64,000 nt of DNA from RGIG3701 sp031553595 (lineage in GTDB: Bacteria; Planctomycetota; Planctomycetia; Pirellulales; Thermoguttaceae), in assembly GCA_031553595.1 (NCBI GenBank), contig JAVBLI010000005.1, positions 186,001-250,000 on the forward strand. Reading direction: 5' to 3'. This document shows positions 7,247 through 16,649 of this stretch, piece after piece. A program made the translations under genes and the position numbers. The notes under the pieces were generated by a model. It ran no database searches and had not been told where the DNA came from. It saw nothing but the letters and a program-made list of their open reading frames with translations. How positions within the stretch are numbered: the first letter of the stretch is position 1; every line of letters starts with the position of its first letter.

Positions 7247-7825
7247 TCACGCTAACTTTTCAACCACATCTTTCACTTCCGCCAGCCACGCCTTGCGCTC
7301 TTCCGGCGTACTCATGATCACGGACGCAAAATTCCGCCGCACGAAGTCCTCGACGCCGACGGTGCCGAAAACGATGTTTTTCCAGAGGTTTTCCAGCGGG
7401 TCGCCCAGCACATTCACCTCCACATCCGGCGGGGTGTTCCCGGTGGTGAAGACGGCCGCTTTCCGCCCCGCGAGCTTCTTCACAGGCCCGTCGGCCGTGA
7501 ACGCGTAACAGAATCCCTGCCGAATCACGCGATCCACCCAGCCCTTCAAAATCGCCGGCGGCATCCCCCACCAGTTCGGGTGCACGATCACATACAGGTC
7601 CGCGTCCAGCACCTGCTGAATGTCCGCCCGCAGCGGCCCGCTCACTGCATCCGCCGTCAGCGCCAACTCCTCCGCCGTCAGAATCGGATCAAAACCCTCG
7701 GCATACAAATCCCGCACCGCCACCTCATACCCCGCCGCCGCGAGCGTCTCTCTGGCCGTCTCGACGATCGCCCGACAAAAACTCGCCCCCGGATTCTGGT
7801 GCCCCAACACGATCAACGCTTTCAT
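7247..7825 (-). CDS. NAD(P)H oxidoreductase, flavodoxin-fold quinone-reductase family
   Basis: The 192-residue protein has the flavodoxin-like fold of the NQO/MdaB/KefF family: an N-terminal ALIVLGHQNPGASFCRAIVE phosphate-binding loop, the diagnostic HPNWWGMPPAILKGWVDRV segment (about 82-100) and FTTGNTPP around residue 128. Such enzymes bind FMN or FAD and use NAD(P)H for two-electron reduction of quinones or other acceptors in the cytoplasm. The physiological acceptor is not evident. AAAGGA precedes the ATG. It is separated from DUF4416 by an inverted repeat, so co-transcription is possible but interrupted. Confidence 0.9.
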   Translation of the reverse strand: MKALIVLGHQNPGASFCRAIVETARETLAAAGYEVAVRDLYAEGFDPILTAEELALTADAVSGPLRADIQQVLDADLYVIVHPNWWGMPPAILKGWVDRVIRQGFCYAFTADGPVKKLAGRKAAVFTTGNTPPDVEVNVLGDPLENLWKNIVFGTVGVEDFVRRNFASVIMSTPEERKAWLAEVKDVVEKLA

Positions 7826-7935
7826 GGCTTTTTCCTTTCGCTATAACGCCGACTTTCCCGTTCCGACAACCCTTTATTATACGGCAAATCCGCCGCGGAA
7901 TGAAGTAGGGGAGGGCAGGGAGGCCGACACACGCA

Positions 7936-8688
7936 TCAGCAGAGCATCGAAAGCGTGAAAAAAAATACGTGAAAGAGTACCAGGAAAATTTCCGCAAACA
8001 TGACGATGTAAACCACGGCAAGCACCCGGGAAAACCCCCGCATCAGCGCCGCGCCCCACCCCGGCCGTTTTTCGCCCGGCAGTGCCCGGTATTCCGCCCT
8101 GGAGCGGGAACACAAAAATCCGATCACATTCATCAGCAGAAAAATAAATATCGCCAGCATGAGCAGCCGCCAATACAAATCGTGTTTCATGGCGTCCCAT
8201 ATATACGTATGCGAAAATCCACACCGCAAATAACGCCGTATATGAAACTGCCACAGTGCCGCGGCCGTCATACTCACCGCCAGCAGCAGCACGACAAACA
8301 TGTTCCATACACGCCAACTGAGATTATCCGCGATTTTCGTCACTTCCGCATGGGAACACAGCGCACAAAACGTCCAGGTCGCGCTCCAGGCCAGCAGGTT
8401 TGCGCAAAGAATGACTGGCAGGCACACCAGCGCGATAAACAGGGAAACGCCGCCCACATACATGAACGAAAGTCCCGCGGCGATAACGCAAAAACCATAC
8501 TGCCGACAAAAACACCCGTAAGTCGCCGTCGCGGCAAGCAGCGTAAAAAATGCCGTCATCACCAGCGCCAACACCGTTTCCATATTATCCGGCGTCAGGT
8601 GCATCGCCGTCAAGCAAAACATCCACCCGATTCCGCCCAGTTGCAGCAGAAACAGCAGCAGCAAATATCCGCGAACTGCATTTTTCAT
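7936..8688 (-). CDS. Polytopic membrane protein of unknown function
   Basis: The 250-residue protein has about six predicted membrane helices (around 7-28, 38-57, 65-98, 127-146, 172-192, 215-245). Between helices 3 and 4 is a cysteine-containing loop, FCALCSHAEVTKIAD. No family is recognised. It is the last gene of a four-gene minus-strand run, starting 15 bases after the stop of the DUF3592-like protein at 8704, which suggests co-translation and a shared membrane function. GGGG lies about six bases before its ATG. Confidence 0.75.
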   Translation of the reverse strand: MKNAVRGYLLLLFLLQLGGIGWMFCLTAMHLTPDNMETVLALVMTAFFTLLAATATYGCFCRQYGFCVIAAGLSFMYVGGVSLFIALVCLPVILCANLLAWSATWTFCALCSHAEVTKIADNLSWRVWNMFVVLLLAVSMTAAALWQFHIRRYLRCGFSHTYIWDAMKHDLYWRLLMLAIFIFLLMNVIGFLCSRSRAEYRALPGEKRPGWGAALMRGFSRVLAVVYIVMFAEIFLVLFHVFFFTLSMLC

Positions 8689-8703
8689 TTCGCACCCCGG
8701 CTT

Positions 8704-9801
8704 TTATTGAACCATCCTAAACGTCCAGAAGCCGAAGAAGTAGGCTAGCTCGGCCATGAAAATCGCGAAAAACATGAGCGTCACGGCGGTCATCAGCAGG
8801 GTGCGAATCAGCGTGCCGGTGCTGCGGAGATGAAACGCGCCGGTGACATCCTCCGGGCCTGAACCTTCGGGCAGTGAGTCCAGCAGGAAGATGTGTTTCG
8901 GGTGCTGCGGGTCGTAAAACAGCACCTCGCAGTCGTCGTCCGTGATGCGGGAGACGTCCAGTCCGCTGCTGGAACCCTGGAGCCGCTGGCCGTCGGCGGT
9001 GATGTACTCGAAGGTCACGTTCATCACGTCCTGATGATTAATCTTTGTGCCCGTGGGCGAAATATCCATGACCACGCCTTTCGTGACCTGCCCGTATTTC
9101 AGCAGCCGCCAGTTCCGCAGCGCCGTGCGAAACGTGGAGACCACGATGCCCAGCCCGATGATGGGGAACAGCAGCACGAACAGCGAGAACAGCCCCCATC
9201 CGCCCATCACGCCCAGCGATGTATCCTCAAGTCGATACGCCCCGAAACGCGTGTCATACAGTGCCTGCACTTCGCGCGGCTGGTCGCCGTCATCCATCAG
9301 TTTCGAGCCGGAATGACACACGCAGGTAATCGTCTCACCGTTTTCGGGCGTGACGGTGAACGAGTGGCGATACATGCGTGTGTCGTTCACTTTCATCTTC
9401 GCATCTTCACTGGAAACGAGCGTCGCGGTGCCAGCTGGCTTCCACTTCCCAAACACATCCGCCATGCGAATCTGCCCGACGAACGCGCACACGAAGATCA
9501 TTCCGAAGCACGCAAAAATCCAGCCGAAAATCAGCAGCCCCGGTGAATTCGCGCAGAACATGTTCGCAAACAGCAGCGGCGAAACCCTCCGCGGCGGCTC
9601 ACGAATTTTCCGCATCACCGCCGGGTCAGGCATCTGGGCCACGTCCAGTGCATCCTCGTCTTCGTCCAGTATGTACCGCCGCCCGTCGATCATCACCGAC
9701 TGCACCACGCCGTCCTCGCCCATCTCCTCGACTTTCACGTCCCCCACCCCGAAAATATCCCCCGGCGAGAGCGAATCATCCCATTTCTTTGCCATCATCA
9801 C
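8704..9801 (-). CDS. Membrane protein, DUF3592-like (paralogue 1 of 3)
   Basis: The 365-residue protein has an acidic cytoplasmic N-terminus, a first membrane helix (about 86-112), an extracytoplasmic domain with WKPAGTATLVSS and HSFTVTPENGETITC, a central helix pair (about 203-230), a second beta domain with TFEYITADGQRL and VLFYDPQHPKHIFLL, and a C-terminal helix. A first-strand variable domain followed by a helix and a second such domain is typical of DUF3592 proteins. It shares this layout with its upstream neighbours at 9819 and 10801. AAAGGG precedes a triple ATG; any of the three could start translation. Function is unknown. Confidence 0.78.
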   Translation of the reverse strand: MMMAKKWDDSLSPGDIFGVGDVKVEEMGEDGVVQSVMIDGRRYILDEDEDALDVAQMPDPAVMRKIREPPRRVSPLLFANMFCANSPGLLIFGWIFACFGMIFVCAFVGQIRMADVFGKWKPAGTATLVSSEDAKMKVNDTRMYRHSFTVTPENGETITCVCHSGSKLMDDGDQPREVQALYDTRFGAYRLEDTSLGVMGGWGLFSLFVLLFPIIGLGIVVSTFRTALRNWRLLKYGQVTKGVVMDISPTGTKINHQDVMNVTFEYITADGQRLQGSSSGLDVSRITDDDCEVLFYDPQHPKHIFLLDSLPEGSGPEDVTGAFHLRSTGTLIRTLLMTAVTLMFFAIFMAELAYFFGFWTFRMVQ

Positions 9802-9818
9802 CCTTTCTTTTTACGGTT

Positions 9819-10766
9819 TTACACCAAACTCCATCCACCCCAGAAATACGACGTGAGATAAATAAAAAAGCCCAAAAACAAAATGTAAAACAGGAACGCC
9901 ACCCACATTTTTACAAATTTGTTCGTTTGCGCGTACTGGAATTTGCCGCTTCTCGGATCCATGGAAATCCCGAACGTCCGCCACTGATACCGAAGGGAAT
10001 AACGCCACGGCGAGCGTTTATCGTAAAACACCGGGGTCTGTTCGTCGCGCCGCAAATCCAGCATGCCGTCTTCGGGCAGCTCGTGACGAAACGTTTCGCC
10101 CTCCAGCGTTTTGTATTCAAACACCAGCGTGCTTTCGCGCCGGCCGGTCTCTTCGTTACGCATGCGGACTTTACATTTTTTGCTGACCGCCACTTCGCCG
10201 TATTTCAAAAACCAGAGGATCCGGGCGCCGTAATAAAATCCCCGCAAAACCATTCCCAGCCCCAGCAGCGGAAGGGCGACAAGCACACACGCCAACAGTT
10301 TCGCGTTTCCTCCATCCGGATACACGCCGACGGAAGTGTCCACGATGCGATACACATCATACTTCCCGCAGTACTCCACTGGGACACTCGTGCCGATCAG
10401 ACGCTCCATGTTTTCTTTCGAAAAACAGGTCTCGGTGCGCGTCTCGTCATGTCCCTCCGTGACTTCAAAAATATGCCGGCGAGTGTCCTTAAACCCCCGC
10501 GCCGGCGCGCACGAAACGAGCTTCGCCTGCCCCGCGTTCCGCCAGTCATTCACCAGCGCCGTATCCGCCATGTGAGAGCAGTTCAGGGTCATGCACACCA
10601 TAAACATTCCTGCGCAGGCGAACAGCCAGCCCAGAATCTCGCCGTTGGTCGAAGTCAGTTGTCCCACCCACACCGACAGCGAAACACGCCGCGGCGGCGC
10701 ATCCAACTCGCGCATCGTCTCTTCCAGCTCCAGCCGCTGTCGCTCCGCTTTTTTCTTCGTTACCAT
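9819..10766 (-). CDS. Membrane protein, DUF3592-like (paralogue 2 of 3)
   Basis: The 315-residue protein begins with a charged segment (VTKKKAERQRLELEETMREL) nearly the same as the start of the neighbour at 10801, including the shared DAPPRRVS motif also present in the 8704 protein. It then follows the same order: helix, beta domain with WRNAGQAKLVSC, helix pair, second domain with TLVFEYKTLEGETFRHE and VFYDKRSPWRYSL, terminal helix. It starts 34 bases after the upstream stop and ends 17 bases before the next start. This is a lineage-specific tandem expansion with considerable divergence. Confidence 0.78.
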   Translation of the reverse strand: MVTKKKAERQRLELEETMRELDAPPRRVSLSVWVGQLTSTNGEILGWLFACAGMFMVCMTLNCSHMADTALVNDWRNAGQAKLVSCAPARGFKDTRRHIFEVTEGHDETRTETCFSKENMERLIGTSVPVEYCGKYDVYRIVDTSVGVYPDGGNAKLLACVLVALPLLGLGMVLRGFYYGARILWFLKYGEVAVSKKCKVRMRNEETGRRESTLVFEYKTLEGETFRHELPEDGMLDLRRDEQTPVFYDKRSPWRYSLRYQWRTFGISMDPRSGKFQYAQTNKFVKMWVAFLFYILFLGFFIYLTSYFWGGWSLV

Positions 10767-10800
10767 CGCTTGATTCCATCTTCGCCGTCATTCGGTGCAT

Positions 10801-11838
10801 TTACCACGCCCAAAGCCCTAAAAAAATACCAAGTTCTACAGTGAAAATCACTAGAAACAGCAAATTCGCCACTGCCATCATCACCGTGTAAACATACGTC
10901 CCGGAAGATTTTAGCCGGAACTCGCCCGTTTCATCATCCAGCGAAATGCCTTTCGGCAGCATGGCCAGGGGCAGAATCCGCTGCGGTTTTTCACTGTCGT
11001 AAAGGATGATCAGCTCCTCCCGATCGGAAAGATCGAGACCCGGCGAGATATTCCCCGCCACTTCGTGATACGCTCCGTCCGCCGCGTGAAAGCGGTATGT
11101 CACGTGCTGTGTCAGGGGGATTCCGCTTTTCGAGTACTGAGTGCCCAGGTTCTGCACAGCGGCTTTTCCGATTTCGCCATACGCAAACAGCCGACGGTAC
11201 CAGTAGAGGCTGTAATAAAAGTCCAACACGATCACCCCCAGAACCAGCAGCACAAAGAAACCGTGTTTCAGCAGAAAATGCACGATGCTCAACCAACTGT
11301 GTGTTCCGGTTTCTTCGACCATCGGCTGACTCTTCGCGTAATCTTTCGAAGCCGCCTTTCCCAACGCGAAGGTTTCTTTCATCCGATACGCCCCGGATTT
11401 CTCCTGACGCTCCAGATTTACCGTGGCCCCCTCCCCCAGCGCAGCGCCGCTTTCCGATACCATTTTTTTGCCGATGGACATGCAGTCGGCTTCCACCGCC
11501 TCTCCCTCCGAGTTCGTGTACTGGAAAACATAATGATACGCCGTGACGTTTGTCCCTCCGAAACAGGTATCCACATCGATGGTCACCAGCGTCCCTGCCC
11601 CGGCATCCCGCCAGAGATTTTCGTCCACATCTGTACCATGTGGCCTTGCGAACGCCGCACAGAGAAAAAGCATGACAGCACACACGAGCACCCAGCCGAT
11701 GATTCTTACCCGTGCCAGCTCCCCGAGCATCAGCCGTAACTGTACCCACCATGATATCTTTCGTGGCGGCGCACCCAACGCGCGCATCGTCTCGTCCAGT
11801 TCAAGGCACTCGGCTTCCTTTTTCTTCTTCGTCGCCAT
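10801..11838 (-). CDS. Membrane protein, DUF3592-like (paralogue 3 of 3)
   Basis: The 345-residue protein is the first of the run. Its N-terminus ATKKKKEAECLELDETMRAL and the GAPPRKIS motif mark it as a paralogue of the two genes downstream. Predicted helices lie near 45-65, 190-215 and 318-342, with beta-rich domains between them; WRDAGAGTLVTIDV and VTYRFHAADGAYHE correspond to the repeated domain. GGAG sits five bases before the ATG. It probably heads an operon of four membrane proteins, perhaps a membrane complex. No partner enzyme points to a role. Confidence 0.78.
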   Translation of the reverse strand: MATKKKKEAECLELDETMRALGAPPRKISWWVQLRLMLGELARVRIIGWVLVCAVMLFLCAAFARPHGTDVDENLWRDAGAGTLVTIDVDTCFGGTNVTAYHYVFQYTNSEGEAVEADCMSIGKKMVSESGAALGEGATVNLERQEKSGAYRMKETFALGKAASKDYAKSQPMVEETGTHSWLSIVHFLLKHGFFVLLVLGVIVLDFYYSLYWYRRLFAYGEIGKAAVQNLGTQYSKSGIPLTQHVTYRFHAADGAYHEVAGNISPGLDLSDREELIILYDSEKPQRILPLAMLPKGISLDDETGEFRLKSSGTYVYTVMMAVANLLFLVIFTVELGIFLGLWAW

Positions 11839-11962
11839 TTTTACTCCGCTTCCGCCCGCGACGTTTGCCCGTTTATCGCCGCCTGCATTCTATCATAACG
11901 TAAAAAAACCGTGCCGACAAGCGCCCGCACGGTCTTGAATGAGCCGATATTTCAAAAATGTT

Positions 11963-14248
11963 TTACGCCCCGGCACGCATCCGTTTTCGGCCCGCCAGCA
12001 GGCAACATCCGCCGCCCAGCACCATCAGCCCCCACGTCGCCGGCTCGGGCACATTCATATAATTGAACCCGATGAAATGGATCGTCGTCCCATTCGCGTC
12101 GTTAAACGCCGTCAGATCCCAGCCGAACCACGCGTTGCCGTCGGCATTGAGGTACTGGCCGAACACCATATAATCCGTGGCGGTGTTCAGCAGCGAGAAG
12201 TAAATACCCTTTTCCGTCAGCGACGCGTTGAGATAGTTTTCAAGCAGGCGGGCCGTGTCGACGTCCATGGGCGAAAAAATCGCGATCAGGTTCGTGTATT
12301 CCCCCGACACTTTCAGGGACCCCTTGATATACTCCTCTTCCGCGCAGCGATAAATCCCCTTCAAATTCCAGGTCGGCGTGTCCTCGCGAAACTCCAGCCG
12401 CACGATCTGACGACCATCGCTGCCTGCCTCACTGCCGTCAAGGAATGTTTTCACAAACTCGTACGGCGTGTGATCTCGCACCAGGCCTTGCACGCTTGCC
12501 TGCGTCACATTCGCACCGGCATTGATGACGGAATCCGCCATCACCAGATCGACGTACGGTACCTGGAGCGAAATGAATGCCGCGCAGCGCACATCCAGCC
12601 CGTCGCGGATATCGGCCTCACCGGAAATATCCAGGGTCGAGGCGCCGCCGACATCCAGATAATAATCGATGTTGAGTTTGTCGGCATTCGTGAGACTTGC
12701 GGGCCGCAGTCCCGACGCCTTGATGGTCGCCTTCGAGCCGAGGATGAACAGGTGGCTGTCCAGGCCGTATGCCTTGATGGCGCCTGAGAACGCGATATCG
12801 CCGCCGGAAATATTGACTTCGCTGTGAATGTATTTATTGATGTCCTGATTGGCGGTGAGGGTTTTCAGGTAGGACGCCGCGGCGATGTACCCGATGTTCA
12901 GGTCGCCGGGTTGGATCGTGCCGGACGTGCCGGCGTAGGTACGCACGACGGCATCCCCGGAGATATTCCATACCGCCGAGGTGTCGGCACGGCGAGCCGC
13001 TGGTTCCTGGGAGCTGCCCACCATAACATTGTAGTAGCAGTCCAGTGTGCCGCCGGACATATTGTAAACCCCGGAGCCGCCGTCGCGGACACGATGCCCG
13101 ATCGTCAGGCCGTACGGAACCACCACTCTCCCCATGGCATTCGTATCGTCGTCTGGATCCGTATCGACGTCCCCACCCAAATCCGGGCCGGCCATGGGAA
13201 TGATCGTGCCCGAGGCGCCGTCGTCGTAGAAGGTCGTCGAGAGGGGCGAAGCCGTCGGCGAATAATATGGCGAATACGGATCGCTGGTGTACCCCTGGTA
13301 TTTCAGGACGAGGCTCCCGCCCGTCTGGTTCAGCACGCCGGCGCCTTCTTTATTGCCGATGATCAGGTCGTAGTGCCCCAGATAAGTGCCGCCGCTGAGG
13401 TTCATGGTCCCGTCGCCATACCCCTGCCCGACGTAGGCTTCCCAGGCTTCGAAAAAGCCGCCGGTGTGATTGGCAGTGCCTTTTGCACGAGACGCGGCGG
13501 TGCCTGACATGCCGACCCTGTAAAAGTTGGGCACGACCACTTTCCCGTCGTAGAGGTTAAACGTTCCCGTGCCACCGGCCCCGTTTCCCACCAGCAGACC
13601 GGTGTTGTTGCTGCCGTAACCGAAGAGGTTGCTGACATAATTCGCGGTGAAGAGGTTGCCGGAATACACGTTGAGGATTCCCGTGCCCCCCTTGGAGCCC
13701 ACGACCATCATGTCCGTCTTTACCACGGTGCCCGTGCCGCTGATATTCATCGTGCTGTTTGTGTTTTTTCCATATCCGAGAACGGCTCCCAGCGCGTTGA
13801 GCGTGCCGCCGGAGATGTCGTAGCGGGTGGTGATCATGTTCGCGGGCACCACTCGCCCACTGCCGAGATAAAGACCGCCGACGGTGAAATCGCCGCCGGT
13901 CTGTCGGATGTTCAGAGAAATTCCACTGACGGTACCGTACTCAAGAACGTAGCTGGAGCTGGTTTGTAAAGGCCGAAAAGTGCCGGTCTGGGAAAGCGTA
14001 AGGTTGCTGTTGAATTGATAGTGATACCGGGAGTCCGAATACACAGTGCTCGAATTGACGTTCATCGTGCCTTGGCTGATAATTGCCGTATCGCCGGTTC
14101 CCGGATAAGTGGAGCCGAGACCGTCATTCCAGTACTGGGTTTGCGTCAGATTGCCCGCGCCCGTGGTATTCCACGTATAGTCGACTGCATACGAAAAATT
14201 CGAGAGCAGCACTAAAAAACAGAAGTGCAGTGGCAACTGTTTCAACAT
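11963..14248 (-). CDS. Exported PEP-CTERM protein with autotransporter-like repeats
   Basis: The 761-residue protein has a signal peptide (LHFCFLVLLSNFSYA) and a long region of irregular beta-helix-type repeats built on G-x-(L/M)-N-(L/I/Q)-S-G-G, such as GGTLNALGAVLGYG, GSTMNLSGG-like and GAGVLNQTGGSL segments. The C-terminus is a PEP-CTERM sorting signal: MNVPEP, a hydrophobic helix (about 20 residues) and the basic tail GRKRMRAGA. In exosortase systems this tail is cut and the protein is anchored or released at the cell surface. No exosortase is in the window. I chose the ATG at 14246-14248; a TTG start seven codons upstream is possible, and neither has a clear ribosome site. Confidence 0.85.
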   Translation of the reverse strand: MLKQLPLHFCFLVLLSNFSYAVDYTWNTTGAGNLTQTQYWNDGLGSTYPGTGDTAIISQGTMNVNSSTVYSDSRYHYQFNSNLTLSQTGTFRPLQTSSSYVLEYGTVSGISLNIRQTGGDFTVGGLYLGSGRVVPANMITTRYDISGGTLNALGAVLGYGKNTNSTMNISGTGTVVKTDMMVVGSKGGTGILNVYSGNLFTANYVSNLFGYGSNNTGLLVGNGAGGTGTFNLYDGKVVVPNFYRVGMSGTAASRAKGTANHTGGFFEAWEAYVGQGYGDGTMNLSGGTYLGHYDLIIGNKEGAGVLNQTGGSLVLKYQGYTSDPYSPYYSPTASPLSTTFYDDGASGTIIPMAGPDLGGDVDTDPDDDTNAMGRVVVPYGLTIGHRVRDGGSGVYNMSGGTLDCYYNVMVGSSQEPAARRADTSAVWNISGDAVVRTYAGTSGTIQPGDLNIGYIAAASYLKTLTANQDINKYIHSEVNISGGDIAFSGAIKAYGLDSHLFILGSKATIKASGLRPASLTNADKLNIDYYLDVGGASTLDISGEADIRDGLDVRCAAFISLQVPYVDLVMADSVINAGANVTQASVQGLVRDHTPYEFVKTFLDGSEAGSDGRQIVRLEFREDTPTWNLKGIYRCAEEEYIKGSLKVSGEYTNLIAIFSPMDVDTARLLENYLNASLTEKGIYFSLLNTATDYMVFGQYLNADGNAWFGWDLTAFNDANGTTIHFIGFNYMNVPEPATWGLMVLGGGCCLLAGRKRMRAGA

Positions 14249-14506
14249 ACAACGTAAAATTTCGTACAAAATTATCAGATTACACTATTGTGAAAAAGGC
14301 GCAAAAACGGCTTCGGTCCGGATTTTCTTCGCGGATTTCGGAAAATACAGGGGTTTTCAGATTTTTTCATACGAATCTGTCGCAGCATCCAGAGTAGCGT
14401 CCCGAGTAACTTCGTTGTTCATGCAGATAGAGCGGCCGTGGAGTGACAACCATATTACCGGTATCTATATATCGCCATATACGAAAGATTTTTACAGAAA
14501 AACCTT

Positions 14507-14630
14507 GTGTCAGAAAAAAAGATGAAAAGGAGTCCAAGATTTTTTTGGAATAGATGTTATAACCATTAAAAGTGCCTCGCGTCGCTCTTTACCTTTTAAT
14601 CTATATTCCTTTTTTTCTGATAAATCACAC
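14507..14630. repeat. AT-rich nested palindrome upstream of the PEP-CTERM gene
   Basis: GTGTCAGAAAAAAAG (14507-14521) pairs with CTTTTTTTCTGA (14609-14620) followed by CACAC. Inside, GGAATAGAT and ATTAAAAG pair with CTTTTAATCTATATTCC across a GC-rich loop TGCCTCGCGTCGCTC. It could be a hairpin in the PEP-CTERM leader or a degraded mobile element. Confidence 0.6.
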
Positions 14631-14697
14631 AGCAAATCAATTTAGTCGCCAGTCGTGCAAAAATCTAAAAAACCTGGAGCTTCGATTCATTTTCTCG

Positions 14698-14770
14698 CAA
14701 AAACAGCAGACGAGAATGAAGCGAAACGCAGTGACCGGATAGAAATGGGATAAACGCAGGCTATTCTGGA
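14698..14770. repeat. Half copy of palindromic repeat family 1 (copy 2, degenerate)
   Basis: The left half GCAAAAACAGCAGACGAGAATG and the core GTGACCGGATAGA match the left side of family 1. The right half is lost: CTATTCTGG replaces CTATCCGG and the outer arm is absent. It lies immediately 3' of ubiD, the same position as the full copies take relative to their genes. Confidence 0.75.
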
Positions 14771-14777
14771 GCAGTAC

Positions 14778-16646
14778 TCAAAAGATCCCCTCCAGCGGGC
14801 CGCCACGCGCCGCCAGGGTGTCCACGCGCCGGGTGATTTCCGGATTTTCGGCCAGTTCCGGCGGATGAAAATCCTTTCGTCGCGCGTCGATTACCAGCGT
14901 CCCGCGGCAGCCCCAATGCTTGCGGTCGGTGAACGCGCCGATTCCGTAAATGTCGCCTGCCGGGTCACTTTTCGTGAACACCGTCCAGAGAAAATCGCGC
15001 AGTGTGTGTGCCGCCCGCGTGCTGTCATCCGTGATGATGATCAGCGGAAAGCGGTTTATTTTATCATCTTGCGTAAATTGCGAGCAGAACCGCTCACACG
15101 CCGAATCTCGCCGCCCGCCTTCATCCCGCCACTGGGGGCCCGTCATCACCAGCACGCCTGGTATCATCACCCGCGGCTCCCGGAACCCCGCATTTTCCAC
15201 CCGCTTTAACTCTTCCGCGCACGCCTCGCTGATTTCCGTCGGCAACTCGCGTCGCACATCGCCCGCCGCCGCGATCACCACTTTCGAGCCGCGATTCAGT
15301 CCGCCACCCGTGTAATCCAGCGTGTCCATGGTGGTTTTCGTGTGGAAGTGCAGGTCGCGCGTCCAGTCCACCCGCCGCAGCACGTGCTGAAAAAACGCCG
15401 CCGGATCATGCACGTCCAGCCGCGGGTCATCCTCACCCGCCGCCAGAAACAGGTACTTCGCCAGCGAAAGCTGCCCGTACCCGAGAATCATGTTCGCCAG
15501 CGTCAGGAGCTCCTGCGGCCGCCGTGCGTTCTCATACGGCGTGTACCGCTCCTGCCCGATGGCCAGCAAAAGCGGATGCACCCCGGCAGCGTCCACCGCA
15601 TGCACCGCCTTCACGCCGGGAAGCGTTTTTGGAAGAATTTCTCCGGTAAGTTCATGAATGAACGCCCCGAAAACCGTATCCTCCTGCGGCGGCCGACCCA
15701 CCACCGTGAACGGGAAAATCGCGTCTTTTCGATGATACACATTTTCCACCCGCATGACGGGAAAATCATGCGCCAGGCTGTAATACCCGAGATGGTCGCC
15801 GAACGGCCCTTCCGGCATCAGGCATTCCGGCTCCAGAAACCCCGTGATGCAAAAATCGGCGTCCGCGGAAATCGCCGGGGCACCGTTTTTCTGCGGAATC
15901 ATGCGAATACGCCGGCGGTTCAGCATCCCCGCGAAAAGAAGTTCACTCATCCCTTCCGGTAGCGGCATCACCGCCGCGAGCGTCATGGCCGGGGGCCCAC
16001 CGAGAAACACGTTCACCAGCAGCTTCTCACCCCGCTGTAAAGCTTTCGCGTGGTGGATGCCGATTCCGCGGTGAATCTGATAATGAATGCCCGCCTGCGT
16101 GTCCGGCACGTACGCCCCGCCCGAAATCTGCACGCGGTACATCCCGAGATTCGCGGCCAGGCACCCCGGTGCGTCCGGGTCTTCCGTATAAACCTGCGGC
16201 AGCGTGAGATACGCCCCGCCGTCTTCCGGCCAGCATTTTAATTGCGGTAGATCACTCAGCCGGCACGTTTCCGCCATCACGGCGCCGCTGTGCACGCGCT
16301 TCGGCCGCGAACACCACGCCGCCCATGGTGTCCGCCAATTCAGATACATCCCCGGCCGCCGCATAAAGTCCGCGGGGTCCACACCCAGCCGCATGACATT
16401 TTTCACCATTTTAATCGCGTCCCGGAAGATAAATTCCGTCCGCTTCATGGTGCCGAACAAATTACACACCGCCGGGAAGCGCGACCCCTTCACGCACTCA
16501 AAAAACACCGCCGGGCCGCCCGCCGCATACACCCGCCGCTGAATTTCCGCCACCTCCAGGCGCGGATCCACCTCCACACCAACTCGCACCAACTGCCCGG
16601 TTTTTTCCAAATCGTTCACACACTGCCGGAGGGAGGAGTAGGACAT
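14778..16646 (-). CDS. ubiD: UbiD family prenylated-FMN decarboxylase
   Basis: UbiD enzymes use prenylated FMN, made by UbiX, for reversible non-oxidative decarboxylation of aromatic or unsaturated acids. The 622-residue protein carries the family signatures NLGMYRVQ (Arg171) in the prFMN pocket and PEGPFGDHLGYY (279-288), which holds the catalytic Glu and metal ligand. Its length is that of the long UbiD forms seen in Bacteroidetes and planctomycetes, often linked to menaquinone synthesis through the futalosine route. The substrate is not proven. The ATG begins three bases after the pepF stop, so the two are co-transcribed. No ubiX is in the window. Confidence 0.92.
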   Translation of the reverse strand: MSYSSLRQCVNDLEKTGQLVRVGVEVDPRLEVAEIQRRVYAAGGPAVFFECVKGSRFPAVCNLFGTMKRTEFIFRDAIKMVKNVMRLGVDPADFMRRPGMYLNWRTPWAAWCSRPKRVHSGAVMAETCRLSDLPQLKCWPEDGGAYLTLPQVYTEDPDAPGCLAANLGMYRVQISGGAYVPDTQAGIHYQIHRGIGIHHAKALQRGEKLLVNVFLGGPPAMTLAAVMPLPEGMSELLFAGMLNRRRIRMIPQKNGAPAISADADFCITGFLEPECLMPEGPFGDHLGYYSLAHDFPVMRVENVYHRKDAIFPFTVVGRPPQEDTVFGAFIHELTGEILPKTLPGVKAVHAVDAAGVHPLLLAIGQERYTPYENARRPQELLTLANMILGYGQLSLAKYLFLAAGEDDPRLDVHDPAAFFQHVLRRVDWTRDLHFHTKTTMDTLDYTGGGLNRGSKVVIAAAGDVRRELPTEISEACAEELKRVENAGFREPRVMIPGVLVMTGPQWRDEGGRRDSACERFCSQFTQDDKINRFPLIIITDDSTRAAHTLRDFLWTVFTKSDPAGDIYGIGAFTDRKHWGCRGTLVIDARRKDFHPPELAENPEITRRVDTLAARGGPLEGIF

Positions 16647-16649
16647 GGG

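Larger units (their letters stand above)
14249..14777. other. 529-base intergenic region with two palindromic elements, no gene seen
   Basis: This gap between ubiD and the PEP-CTERM gene is markedly more AT-rich than its surroundings. It holds an AT-rich nested palindrome (14507-14630) and a half copy of repeat family 1 (14698-14770). No open frame with a ribosome site or protein-like content was found on either strand. Confidence 0.6.
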
